From Psychroflexus salis (GTDB lineage: Bacteria > Bacteroidota > Bacteroidia > Flavobacteriales > Flavobacteriaceae), in contig NZ_BMGL01000002.1 of NCBI RefSeq assembly GCF_014640175.1, forward strand, positions 1-64,000: a stretch of DNA of 64,000 nucleotides, given 5' to 3'. Below are positions 40,713 through 50,266 of the stretch, piece after piece; position 1 is the stretch's first letter, and each line of letters begins with the position of its first letter. Under the pieces are notes generated by a model that saw only the letters and a list, made by a program, of their open reading frames with translations, was not told the origin of the DNA and did no database searches. Both the position numbers and the translations under genes were made by a program.

Positions 40713-42050
40713 ATGAAAAAGGTGTTATTTCGCCCTTCGCAATTGAAGTTTTCAATTTTCTTTTTAACATTAATGTTGTCGTTTTCCTTGTTTGCACAGG
40801 ACGCGGAAACAGAAAATGCTGTTGAAAATAAAGCTGAAGAAGTTGTCCCAGGAGCAGATCCTGCTAAAGGAAAAGAGTTGTTTAATTCTTTGTGTGCTGC
40901 ATGCCATAAGCCTTATAAAAAAGCAATTGGGCCAGCTTTGCATGGTGTGGTTGATAAATACGATGGTGATTTTGAATGGTTGTATGCATGGATCAAAAAT
41001 AGCCAAGATTTAATTAAAAGTGGTGATAGCAGAGCTATAGCTATTTACGAAGAATACAACAAGGTTGCCATGAATGCGTTTCCGCAATTAAACAACCAAG
41101 ATATAGATAACATATTAGCTTATGTGGAGCAGCCTAAGCCAGAGCCAGTAAAGCCAAAATTTGCTGGGGGAGAAGGTGGAGAAATTGCTCAAGGTGGCGG
41201 CGGAGTTTCTACCGAATTGGTTTTAGGTATTTTGTCGTTCGTGCTTTTAATGTTGATTGTTATACTTTATTTAGTTAACAAAACATTACGCCGATTTGCT
41301 GAAGCGAATGGAGTTGAAATTTATACTGCTAAGCATGAAAAGCGCAAGCCAATTTGGGTTGCATTTGCTGAAAATCAATTTCTTGTTTTTGTTTTAGCTG
41401 TTTTTGTTTTGTTAGGCGTTGCATATGGTGGTTATGGCTATTTAATGCAAGTTGGCGTTGATCAAGGTTACGAGCCGCTTCAGCCAATACATTATTCGCA
41501 TAAAATTCACGCTGGAGAGAATGAAATTGAATGTAAGTATTGCCATTCTTCGGCGCGAGTTTCTAAACACTCGGGTATACCTTCGCTTAATGTATGTATG
41601 AATTGCCACAAACAAATTGCTGAAGTTTCAGAAGAAACAGGAAACGAAGAGTATTCTAAAGATTTTTACGATAAAGAAATTCAGAAATTATATGAAGCTA
41701 CTGGTTGGGATCCACAAACACAATCTTACACAGGAAAAACTAAGCCTGTAAAATGGGTGCGTATTCATAATCTTCCAGATTTCGCATATTTTAATCATGC
41801 TCAGCACGTATCAGTTGGACAAATTGAGTGTCAAACTTGTCATGGTCCAGTTGAAGAGATGGAAATAATGTACCAACATTCTTCCTTGACAATGGGTTGG
41901 TGTATTAATTGCCATAGAGAAACTAATGTGCAAACTGAAGGAAACGATTATTACAAGAAAATCCACGACCAGTTGCAAGAAAAATATGGTGTTGATCGTT
42001 TTACTGCGGCCGACATGGGTGGACTAGAATGTGGTAAGTGCCACTACTAA
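40713..42050 (+). CDS. actA: Alternative complex III subunit ActA, multiheme c with an extra N-terminal heme domain
   Basis: Periplasmic, membrane-anchored cytochrome c of the quinol:cytochrome c oxidoreductase called alternative complex III. From the ATG at 40713 a signal peptide ends at SFSLFAQ. A monoheme cytochrome c domain follows with CAACH (about residues 61-65) and a Met ligand zone (NAFPQLN). Helices lie at about 165-187 and 222-245. The pentaheme part has CKYCH, CMNCH, CQTCH, CINCH and CGKCH with the intervening His residues. Six hemes in total. The longer frame from 40653 adds a segment without signal character. First gene of the act-cox operon; actB starts 31 bp after its stop. 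Confidence 0.93.
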   Translation: MKKVLFRPSQLKFSIFFLTLMLSFSLFAQDAETENAVENKAEEVVPGADPAKGKELFNSLCAACHKPYKKAIGPALHGVVDKYDGDFEWLYAWIKNSQDLIKSGDSRAIAIYEEYNKVAMNAFPQLNNQDIDNILAYVEQPKPEPVKPKFAGGEGGEIAQGGGGVSTELVLGILSFVLLMLIVILYLVNKTLRRFAEANGVEIYTAKHEKRKPIWVAFAENQFLVFVLAVFVLLGVAYGGYGYLMQVGVDQGYEPLQPIHYSHKIHAGENEIECKYCHSSARVSKHSGIPSLNVCMNCHKQIAEVSEETGNEEYSKDFYDKEIQKLYEATGWDPQTQSYTGKTKPVKWVRIHNLPDFAYFNHAQHVSVGQIECQTCHGPVEEMEIMYQHSSLTMGWCINCHRETNVQTEGNDYYKKIHDQLQEKYGVDRFTAADMGGLECGKCHY

Positions 42051-42081
42051 ATTATTAATTGAAGCAAATTTGAATCAAGAT

Positions 42082-45000
42082 ATGTCATCAGAAAAAAAAT
42101 ACTGGAAAAGCGAAGAAGAATTAAAGGAAAACAGCCCTTTAGTTAAATCGCTTGAACAAAATGAGTTTGTAGATCATATTCCTACAGATGAGTTTTTAGG
42201 TGATAAAGATAAATTAGAATCATCAAAAACTTCAAGAAGAGATTTTTTGAAGTATGTTGGTTTTAGTACCGCAGCAGCATCCTTAGCAGCTTGTGAGGGG
42301 CCAGTTATAAAATCTATTCCTTACGTTGTGCAGCCAGAACGCTTAGTGCCTGGAGTTGCAGATTATTATGCATCTACAATAGCAGATGGATTTGATTTTG
42401 CAAGTGTACTAGTAAAAACACGCGAAGGAAGACCAATAAAAATAGAAAGCAATAAAGAAGCAGGTGTAATGTCTGCCAGTAAGGCAAGAATACACGCTTC
42501 GGTATTGGGACTCTATGACGTAAAGCGTTTGCAAAATCCGACAATTGCTGGCCAGTCAGCTACTTGGTCTGCTTTTGACGATGCGGTTAAAAAAAAGTTG
42601 TCTGAATTAGTTGATAAACCAGTAGTTTTTTTAACACAAACACTTGCCAGTCCTTCGACAAAAAAATTGATTAATAAGTTTAAAGAAAAATATCCAAATA
42701 CTAAACATGTTGTTTACGACGCGGTTTCAGAATCTGCTGCATTAGATGCTTTTCAACAGAAATATGGTTTCCGCGCTTTACCAAATTATAACCTTAGTCA
42801 GGCTGAAACTATCGTTTCGATTGGGGCTGATTTTCTAGGCGATTGGCAAGGTGGAAGTTTTGATTCAGGTTACTCAGAATCACGTGTTCCTAAAGACGGA
42901 AAAATGTCTAGACACGTCCACTTTGAAGCTAATATGACTTTATCAGGAGCGAATTCAGATTTGCGTATTGCTACAAAACCTAGTGTGCAAAAACATGTTT
43001 TAGTTGAGTTTTACAATCTAATAGTTGGTAGAGTAGGTGCTACCCAGCTGAACGAAAAGCAAACCAAAGCAGTAGCAAGTGCAGCTAAGCAATTGATGCA
43101 ATCTGGTTCAAAATCAGTTTTATTCTGTGGTATTGATGATGTTGATGCGCAGTTAATGGCTATGGAAATCAATGAAAAACTTGGTAGCAGCATCGTGGAT
43201 GTCAAAAATCCAAGAATGATACGTCAAGGAAACGACAAAAAAGTTGCTTCTTTAGTTAAAGATATGAATGCTGGTAAAGTTGGTGGTTTAATGATGGTGG
43301 GTGTAAATCCTACGTATAGCTTACCAAATCCAAAAGAGTTTAAGTCTGGTTTAGAAAAAGTAAATTTAGTAGTCGATTTTGCTATGAAGGCTGATGAGAC
43401 TGCTGTGCTTTCAGAATTTGTTGCTGCAACTCCACATTACTTAGAATCTTGGGGAGATGTACAATTTACTAAAACTAACTTTTCTTTAGTTCAGCCAACT
43501 ATAAAACCAATCTTCAATACAAGACAATTTCAAGATTGTTTGTTGAAGTGGACAGGAGCTTCAGAAAATTATTATGAATTTTTAAAATCTTCATTTAATG
43601 AAGATTTTCCAGGTAACTCTTGGAATAGAACTTTACACGATGGTTTTTTTACAGCAAATGTAAATGATGTTGTGAGCGAATCTGAAGATGTAGAAGATGA
43701 ATTAGAAGTTTTATCTTTTAATCCTTCTAAAGCCGCTTCTAAATTATTAAAATCTAATGAAGGCTTAGAGTTGACTTTATATACAAAAACAGGCTTAGGC
43801 GATGGCCAGCAGGCCAATAACCCTTGGTTGCAGGAATTTCCAGACCCTATAACTCGAACTTCGTGGGATAATTATTTAACCGTTTCTAAAGCAGATGCGG
43901 AACGCTTAGGCTTAGAAAATAAGAATGTTGCTAATGGTGCGTTAGATGGTAGTTACGCTAAGGTTACAGTAAACGGTGAAGTTTTAGAACAAGTGCCAGT
44001 TTATATTCAGCCTGGGCAAGCCATTGGTTCGGTTGGTTTAGCGGTTGGATACGGTCGTAAAGAAGCTATACAAGAAGATATGCAAGTTGGTGTAAATGCC
44101 TTCCCGTTATATCAAAATTTCAATACAATTCAGTCGGTAGAAATCGAAAAAGTTTCAGGTAACCACGAATTTGCTTGTGTTCAGTTGCATAACACGATGA
44201 TGGGCCGTCGAGATATTATTAAAGAAACGACCCTTGAAATTTTCAACACAAAAAATAAAGAGCATTGGAATAAGATTCCTAAAGTTTCCTTAGATCACCA
44301 AGAAACTGCAGTTAATAATCCTGACGTAGATTTGTGGGATGAGTTTGACCGCTCAATTGGTCACCATTTTAATCTTTCTATAGATTTAAATTCTTGTACT
44401 GGATGTGGCGCGTGTGTAATTGCATGTCATGCGGAAAACAATGTTCCTGTTGTTGGTAAATCTGAAGTAAGAAAAAGTAGAGATATGCACTGGTTACGTA
44501 TAGATCGCTATTATTCTTCAGAAGAAACACTCAATGAAGATTACGATAAGAAAAACAATATTAAAGGATTAAGTAGTGCATTAAGCGAATTTGCAGAATT
44601 AGAAAATCCTTCTGAAGAATCTGTAGAGGTAGTTTTCCAGCCTGTTATGTGTCAGCACTGTAATCATGCACCATGTGAGACAGTTTGTCCTGTTGCTGCA
44701 TCTGCTCACGGAAGACAAGGTCAAAATCACATGACGTATAACCGTTGTGTAGGTACACGCTACTGTGCCAATAACTGTCCTTATAAGGTAAGACGTTTCA
44801 ACTGGTTTAAGTACAACCAAAATGATGAATTTGATTACCACATGAATAATGATTTAGGTAGAATGGTCTTAAATCCAGACGTAACTGTTCGTGCTCGTGG
44901 TGTTATGGAGAAGTGTTCAATGTGTATACAAATGACACAAAAAACTATCCTAGATGCCAAAAGAGAAGGACGTGAAATTAAAGATGGAGAATTCCAAACG

Positions 45001-45174
45001 GCTTGTTCTAATGCATGTGATAATGGAGCTATTGTTTTTGGAGATATTAACGATGATAATAGTGTAGTTTATAAGAAAACTAAAGATGATAGAAAATATC
45101 ATTTATTAGAATATTTAGGAACTAAACCAAATGTGTTGTACCAAACAAAAGTTAGAAACACAACAGAAGCTTAA
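42082..45174 (+). CDS. actB: Alternative complex III subunit ActB, molybdopterin-like and iron-sulfur
   Basis: Large periplasmic subunit combining a molybdopterin-oxidoreductase-like half, which binds no cofactor in the known complex, with a ferredoxin half. The N-terminus has a Tat-like SRRDFLK (about residues 49-55) followed by a hydrophobic run and LAAC, so a lipid anchor is possible. The C-terminal part carries four clusters: CTGCGACVIACH (about 773), CQHCNHAPCETVCP (about 858), CVGTRYCANNCP and CSMC with a later CSNAC. The ATG at 42082 is chosen over the upstream frame that overlaps actA. 1030 aa, standard. It passes electrons from the quinol site to the heme chain. Confidence 0.95.
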   Translation: MSSEKKYWKSEEELKENSPLVKSLEQNEFVDHIPTDEFLGDKDKLESSKTSRRDFLKYVGFSTAAASLAACEGPVIKSIPYVVQPERLVPGVADYYASTIADGFDFASVLVKTREGRPIKIESNKEAGVMSASKARIHASVLGLYDVKRLQNPTIAGQSATWSAFDDAVKKKLSELVDKPVVFLTQTLASPSTKKLINKFKEKYPNTKHVVYDAVSESAALDAFQQKYGFRALPNYNLSQAETIVSIGADFLGDWQGGSFDSGYSESRVPKDGKMSRHVHFEANMTLSGANSDLRIATKPSVQKHVLVEFYNLIVGRVGATQLNEKQTKAVASAAKQLMQSGSKSVLFCGIDDVDAQLMAMEINEKLGSSIVDVKNPRMIRQGNDKKVASLVKDMNAGKVGGLMMVGVNPTYSLPNPKEFKSGLEKVNLVVDFAMKADETAVLSEFVAATPHYLESWGDVQFTKTNFSLVQPTIKPIFNTRQFQDCLLKWTGASENYYEFLKSSFNEDFPGNSWNRTLHDGFFTANVNDVVSESEDVEDELEVLSFNPSKAASKLLKSNEGLELTLYTKTGLGDGQQANNPWLQEFPDPITRTSWDNYLTVSKADAERLGLENKNVANGALDGSYAKVTVNGEVLEQVPVYIQPGQAIGSVGLAVGYGRKEAIQEDMQVGVNAFPLYQNFNTIQSVEIEKVSGNHEFACVQLHNTMMGRRDIIKETTLEIFNTKNKEHWNKIPKVSLDHQETAVNNPDVDLWDEFDRSIGHHFNLSIDLNSCTGCGACVIACHAENNVPVVGKSEVRKSRDMHWLRIDRYYSSEETLNEDYDKKNNIKGLSSALSEFAELENPSEESVEVVFQPVMCQHCNHAPCETVCPVAASAHGRQGQNHMTYNRCVGTRYCANNCPYKVRRFNWFKYNQNDEFDYHMNNDLGRMVLNPDVTVRARGVMEKCSMCIQMTQKTILDAKREGREIKDGEFQTACSNACDNGAIVFGDINDDNSVVYKKTKDDRKYHLLEYLGTKPNVLYQTKVRNTTEA

Positions 45175-45203
45175 TTAAAATAAGAATAATTTAAAAGAGT
45201 ATT

Positions 45204-46691
45204 ATGTCTCATTACGAAGCACCGATTAGAAAACCTTTAGTTACTGGTGATAAGTCCTACCATGACGTAACGGTTGAAATTGCTCGTCCAGTTGAAGGGC
45301 AGGCTAATAAAACTTGGTGGATAGTCTTTTCTATAGCTTTAGTAGCCTTTTTATGGGGCTTAGGCTGTATTGTTTACACTGTGTCTACAGGAATAGGAAC
45401 CTGGGGATTAAACAAAACCATTGGTTGGGCTTGGGATATTACCAACTTTGTATGGTGGGTAGGTATTGGCCACGCTGGTACTTTAATATCTGCCGTCTTG
45501 TTACTATTCAGACAAAAATGGCGTATGGCAATTAACCGTTCTGCTGAAGCAATGACTATTTTTTCAGTTGTACAAGCTGGATTATTCCCTATTATTCACA
45601 TGGGGCGTCCTTGGTTAGCATACTGGGTTTTGCCAATTCCAAATGCGTATGGTTCACTTTGGGTGAATTTTAATTCTCCACTATTGTGGGATGTTTTCGC
45701 AATTTCAACTTACCTATCTGTTTCTCTGGTTTTCTGGTGGACAGGTTTATTGCCTGATTTCGCAATGATTCGTGATCGAGCAGTAAAACCATTCCAAAAA
45801 AGAATTTACAGCATCTTATCTTTTGGTTGGAGCGGTAGAGCTAAAGATTGGCAACGATTTGAAGAAGTTTCTTTAGTGCTTGCAGGTTTGGCTACTCCGT
45901 TAGTACTTTCTGTACACACTATCGTATCTTTTGACTTTGCTACTTCGGTAATACCTGGATGGCACACCACAATTTTTCCGCCTTATTTCGTAGCAGGTGC
46001 TATTTTCTCTGGCTTTGCTATGGTAAATACACTGTTAATTATAATGCGTAAAGTAGTTAATTTAGAAGACTACATTACTGTACAACACATTGAACTAATG
46101 AATATTGTAATTATGATTACAGGTTCTATAGTTGGTGTTGCTTATATTACTGAATTATTCATGGCTTGGTACTCAGGTGTAGAATACGAACAATTTGCTT
46201 TCTTAAATAGAGCAACAGGACCCTACTGGTGGGCATACTGGAGTATGATGTTATGTAACGTATTTTCTCCTCAGTTCATGTGGTTTCCTAAATTACGAAG
46301 AAGTATAATGTTTTCTTTCTTTATTTCTATTGTTGTTAATATAGGTATGTGGTTTGAGCGTTTTGTTATTATTGTAACATCACTTCATAGAGATTATATG
46401 CCATCTGCATGGACCATGTTTTCTCCTACTTTTGTCGATATTGGTATTTTTGTTGGTACAATTGGATTCTTCTTTGTTCTGTTTCTATTATATGCACGAA
46501 CATTTCCTGTAATTGCTCAAGCTGAAGTAAAAACAATTTTGAAATCTTCTGGAGAGAAATACAAAAAAATTAGAGCAGAAAAAGGAGACGATGCAAATCT
46601 ATTTGAAATGCCAAAACAAAAACCATTAAAAGATTTTAAAGCTCTTTTAAATGAAGATACAGGTAACAATCAACAAACTAAAAATAACTAA
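45204..46691 (+). CDS. actC: Alternative complex III subunit ActC (NrfD-like)
   Basis: Integral membrane subunit of the NrfD/PsrC family carrying the quinol-binding region, with about ten hydrophobic helices (first near residues 33-55, then WAWDITNFVWWVGIGHAGT, HMGRPWLAYWV, and others to about 440). The soluble C-terminus is about 60 residues of charged sequence. At 495 aa it matches the known subunit. It is 29 bp after actB and 2 bp before actD. Conserved His, Asp and Arg residues in the early helices are consistent with the proton path seen in solved complexes. Confidence 0.94.
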   Translation: MSHYEAPIRKPLVTGDKSYHDVTVEIARPVEGQANKTWWIVFSIALVAFLWGLGCIVYTVSTGIGTWGLNKTIGWAWDITNFVWWVGIGHAGTLISAVLLLFRQKWRMAINRSAEAMTIFSVVQAGLFPIIHMGRPWLAYWVLPIPNAYGSLWVNFNSPLLWDVFAISTYLSVSLVFWWTGLLPDFAMIRDRAVKPFQKRIYSILSFGWSGRAKDWQRFEEVSLVLAGLATPLVLSVHTIVSFDFATSVIPGWHTTIFPPYFVAGAIFSGFAMVNTLLIIMRKVVNLEDYITVQHIELMNIVIMITGSIVGVAYITELFMAWYSGVEYEQFAFLNRATGPYWWAYWSMMLCNVFSPQFMWFPKLRRSIMFSFFISIVVNIGMWFERFVIIVTSLHRDYMPSAWTMFSPTFVDIGIFVGTIGFFFVLFLLYARTFPVIAQAEVKTILKSSGEKYKKIRAEKGDDANLFEMPKQKPLKDFKALLNEDTGNNQQTKNN

Positions 46692-46693
46692 TC

Positions 46694-47230
46694 ATGGCAG
46701 CTAAAGTATTGCATGCATTTTATACAGATGATGATATTTTAATGAACGCCGTTAAAAAAGTGCGTGATAAAAAATATAGTATCGAAGAAGTTTACTGTCC
46801 TTTTCCAGTACACGGTTTAGACAAAGCTATGGGTTTACAACACACAAAGTTGGCTATTACATCTTTTTTGTACGGTTGTGTCGGTTTAGCAGTTGCGTTA
46901 ACTATGATGAATTTTATTATGATTGTAGATTGGCCTCAAAATATTGGTGGTAAACCAAGTTTTAGTTTAATGGAAAACTTACCTGCTTTTATACCTACCG
47001 CTTTTGAAATGACCGTGTTTTTTGCAGCACACTTAATGGTAATTACCTTTTATATGAGAAGCAAATTATGGCCCTTTAAAGAAGCTGAAAACCCAGATGT
47101 TAGAACAACAGACGATCATTTTTTAATGGAAGTTAATGTTGGTGCAAACGATATACAAGAAGTAGCTGAATTTTTACACAGTACTGGAGCAGTTGAAATT
47201 GATCTAAAAAAAGAAGTGAAGCATGATTAA
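46694..47230 (+). CDS. actD: Alternative complex III subunit ActD (DUF3341)
   Basis: Membrane subunit with two helices (about residues 56-80 and 97-118) after an N-terminal soluble part (YCPFPVHGLDKAMGLQHTKL, about 36-55) of the DUF3341 type. The C-terminal segment (EVAEFLHSTGAVEIDLKKE) is short and charged. At 178 aa it is normal. It starts 2 bp after actC and overlaps actE by 8 bp. Confidence 0.93.
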   Translation: MAAKVLHAFYTDDDILMNAVKKVRDKKYSIEEVYCPFPVHGLDKAMGLQHTKLAITSFLYGCVGLAVALTMMNFIMIVDWPQNIGGKPSFSLMENLPAFIPTAFEMTVFFAAHLMVITFYMRSKLWPFKEAENPDVRTTDDHFLMEVNVGANDIQEVAEFLHSTGAVEIDLKKEVKHD

Positions 47231-47837
47231 AAGCGGAGCAAAATTTATATTTTTTATTGGAATTATTGGTTTATTAACGTCTTGTTTCGATAAGAGTAAA
47301 CCTAACTATCAATATTTTCCAGATATGTACGAGCCTGTTTCATATGAAACATACGGAGAGTACGAAATTTTTCAAGAAGGGCAACAGGCTATGGAACCTG
47401 TTAAAGAGTCGATATCTCGCGGTTGGCTTCCTTATGATTATGAAGATAATCTCGATGGCTATAATTTAGCGAAAGAAGAATTAAAGAACCCTGTAGCTTA
47501 TACCGAAGAAAATTATAATAAAGGTAGTGAGTTATACGACATTTACTGTGCAACTTGCCACGGCAAAAAAGGTAATGGTAAAGGCTACTTAGTTGAGCGA
47601 GAAAAAATATTAGGTGTACCTAGTTACGATGATGCTGGTAGAGCTATTACCGAAGGAAGTGTTTACCATGTTATTTATCATGGGATTAATACAATGGGTT
47701 CTTATGCATCGCAAATGAGCAACGAAGAACTCTGGTTAGTTACGCATTATGTAATGGACCTTAAAACTTCCTTAGAAGGTGGAGAGTCTAGAGAATTCGA
47801 TAAAACTAGGGAAGATAAAAGTCAAGCAACAGAATAA
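47223..47837 (+). CDS. actE: Alternative complex III subunit ActE, monoheme cytochrome c lipoprotein
   Basis: Periplasmic lipoprotein: the lipobox GLLTSC puts the lipidated Cys near residue 21. A segment with FPDMYEPVSYETY and RGWLPYDYED wraps the complex. A cytochrome c domain follows with CATCH (about residues 109-113), GKKGNGKG and the Met ligand in NTMGSYASQM. 204 aa. It is the presumed electron exit toward the oxidase whose subunit genes follow. Overlaps actD by 8 bp. Confidence 0.93.
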   Translation: MIKSGAKFIFFIGIIGLLTSCFDKSKPNYQYFPDMYEPVSYETYGEYEIFQEGQQAMEPVKESISRGWLPYDYEDNLDGYNLAKEELKNPVAYTEENYNKGSELYDIYCATCHGKKGNGKGYLVEREKILGVPSYDDAGRAITEGSVYHVIYHGINTMGSYASQMSNEELWLVTHYVMDLKTSLEGGESREFDKTREDKSQATE

Positions 47838-47871
47838 ATTTTTATAGAAATTAACGACAAGTTTTTGCACT

Positions 47872-49176
47872 ATGTATACGATGTCAAGTAAAATTAAAAT
47901 AACTTCAGCCATATTAATCATTATAGGTACTATAGGATTGATTTATGGTTTTATGAGTACTCCTGCATCGGTAGATGAAGTTACTACCATGTTAGCAGAT
48001 AGCCATGCAGCTCACGGAGATACTCACGCAGTTTCAAATACGCATGCTGAAGTAGATGCACACCATGATGAGCATCATGCTGAACATGTGTACGACCAGC
48101 TTAAAAATAGACCTTGGGCTTCTATTTACACTGCTGCACTATTTTTCTTTTTGTTAGCAGTTGGTGCTTTTGCATTTTATGCTGTTCAAAATGCTGCCCA
48201 AGCAGGTTGGTCTCCAATATTGTTTAGAGTAATGGAAGGTATTTCAACTTATATTTTACCTGGTGGTATTGTTGTATTTGTTTTATTGGTGCTTTCTATG
48301 TTAGGCTACAATCATTTATTTATATGGACAGATCCCGATGTTGTAGCTCACGATGCTATAATAGCCAATAAGGTAGGATACTTAAATACACCATTTTTCC
48401 TTTTGCGCGCTGCTATTTATATTGGAGGTTGGGCTTTCTTATCCTGGTTAATGCGAAAAAATTCTAGAAAAATGGATGAGAATTTTAATGAATCCCTTTT
48501 CAAAAAGAATTTTAAGGTCTCTGCTATCTTTTTAGTATTCTTTATTGTTTCAGAATCTATGATGTCTTGGGACTTTATTATGAGTATCGATACACACTGG
48601 TTTAGTACTCTTTTTGGCTGGTATGTTTTTGCTAGTATGTTTGTATCAGGAATTACTATGATTGCTTTAGTTACCATTTACCTTAAATCTAGAGGTTATT
48701 TGCCAGAAGTAAATAATAGTCATATCCATGATTTAGCAAAATTTATGTTTGGAATTAGTATCTTTTGGACCTATTTATGGTTTTCACAATTCTTATTAAT
48801 ATGGTATGCAAATATTCCAGAAGAAGCAGTTTACTACGTTCAGCGAATTGAAGATTATAATCTTTTATTTTTCGGTATGGTAGCAATCAATTTTATTTTC
48901 CCACTTTTAGTATTAGTTAATACAGACTTTAAACGGGTTAATTGGATTGTTGTAATGACTGGGATAGTTATATTGATAGGACACTATTTGAATTTTTACG
49001 TAATGATTATGCCAGGTACTGTTGGAGAGTCTTGGTTTATTGGTATTCCAGAAATTAGTTCTATTTTATTAATTGCAGGGTTATTCTTATATGTAATTTT
49101 TAATGGACTAGCAAAAGCACCATTGATTGCCAAAAATTTCCCATTGATTAAAGAAAGTAAACACTTTCATTATTAA
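47872..49176 (+). CDS. actF: Alternative complex III subunit ActF
   Basis: Polytopic subunit related to ActC, with about ten helices between residues 8 and 425. After the first helix comes a His-rich periplasmic loop (DSHAAHGDTHAVSNTHAE and HHDEHHAEH, about residues 43-78) holding more than ten His in about 36 residues. A second ATG three codons later (47881) could be the start. At 434 aa it is family-typical. It is followed 28 bp later by coxB. The His-rich loop is unusual in density and could bind a metal. Confidence 0.92.
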   Translation: MYTMSSKIKITSAILIIIGTIGLIYGFMSTPASVDEVTTMLADSHAAHGDTHAVSNTHAEVDAHHDEHHAEHVYDQLKNRPWASIYTAALFFFLLAVGAFAFYAVQNAAQAGWSPILFRVMEGISTYILPGGIVVFVLLVLSMLGYNHLFIWTDPDVVAHDAIIANKVGYLNTPFFLLRAAIYIGGWAFLSWLMRKNSRKMDENFNESLFKKNFKVSAIFLVFFIVSESMMSWDFIMSIDTHWFSTLFGWYVFASMFVSGITMIALVTIYLKSRGYLPEVNNSHIHDLAKFMFGISIFWTYLWFSQFLLIWYANIPEEAVYYVQRIEDYNLLFFGMVAINFIFPLLVLVNTDFKRVNWIVVMTGIVILIGHYLNFYVMIMPGTVGESWFIGIPEISSILLIAGLFLYVIFNGLAKAPLIAKNFPLIKESKHFHY

Positions 49177-49204
49177 ATTTTAGTTCTATAAAAAGTTATA
49201 TAAA

Positions 49205-50251
49205 ATGACAGCATTTTTAATAGTTATTGTAATTGCACTGCTTGGTGTTACCTTTTGGCAAATTTCAAAAGTTTTTGAATTGTCTAAACCAGCAAACGTA
49301 TCAGATACACAAATTGCAGATGATAAAGACAACAATACCCAAGGTAAAATACTTCTTGCCTTTATGGTATTCCTTTACGCATTGATGATTTGGTCGTTTT
49401 GGAGTTTGAGTAAATTTTATTTGCCCGAAGCATCTGCAGAACATGGTGCTGATTACGATAGACTCATGTTTATATCAATAGGAATTATCATGTTTGTCCA
49501 GGTAATTACTCAGGCTTTATTACATTGGTTTGGTTACAAATACCGTGGAAGAAAAGGTCAGAGAGCATTATTTTATGCAGATAATGATAAATTAGAATTC
49601 ATTTGGACCATAATACCTGTTGTAGTCTTGGCTGGCTTAATTTTGTATGGCTTGTTTAGTTGGTCAGAAATTATGAATCCTGAAGAGACTGAAGATACTC
49701 TTGTGGTTGAAATTTACGCTTACCAATTCGATTGGAGAGCTAGATATTCTGGAGATGACAAAACATTGGGTAAGGCTAATGTTCGTTTTATTGAAGGTGT
49801 TAACCAGCTTGGGGTAGACGAATCTGATGATTATGCAATGGATGACATCATTGTAAATGAATTACATTTACCTGTAAATAGACCTGTTTTGTTTAAGTTT
49901 CGCTCTCAGGATGTGTTACACTCCGCATATTTTCCGCATTTTAGAGCCCAAATGAACGTTGTGCCTGGAATGGTAACTGAGTTTGGTTTTACACCTACAA
50001 CAACTTCTAAAGAAATCAGAAATACTGATTACATGGTTGATAAAGTTAAGAACATTAACGAAATTCGCAAAACAAGAGAAGATCTTAGTGAAGACGAACG
50101 TTTATATGAATTTGATTACTACTTACTATGTAATAAAATTTGTGGAGTTTCTCACTATAACATGCAAATGAAAATTGTCGTAGAAACGGATGAAGAATTT
50201 CAAGATTGGATAGACAATCAACAAACATTTGGAGAATTAATTAATAATTAA
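49205..50251 (+). CDS. coxB: Cytochrome c oxidase subunit II
   Basis: CuA-bearing subunit receiving electrons from the act complex. One short N-terminal helix (about residues 3-19) is followed by two further helices (about 50-70, 93-112) and the region IIPVVVLAGLILYGLFSW. The cupredoxin domain has HSAYFPHFRAQM with the CuA His, and CNKICGVSHYNM with both Cys, the second His and the Met ligand. No fused cytochrome c domain is present, so ActA or ActE domains must donate electrons. At 348 aa it is normal. 15 bp before coxA. Confidence 0.95.
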   Translation: MTAFLIVIVIALLGVTFWQISKVFELSKPANVSDTQIADDKDNNTQGKILLAFMVFLYALMIWSFWSLSKFYLPEASAEHGADYDRLMFISIGIIMFVQVITQALLHWFGYKYRGRKGQRALFYADNDKLEFIWTIIPVVVLAGLILYGLFSWSEIMNPEETEDTLVVEIYAYQFDWRARYSGDDKTLGKANVRFIEGVNQLGVDESDDYAMDDIIVNELHLPVNRPVLFKFRSQDVLHSAYFPHFRAQMNVVPGMVTEFGFTPTTTSKEIRNTDYMVDKVKNINEIRKTREDLSEDERLYEFDYYLLCNKICGVSHYNMQMKIVVETDEEFQDWIDNQQTFGELINN

Positions 50252-50266
50252 AGAAGTTAAGGTATT

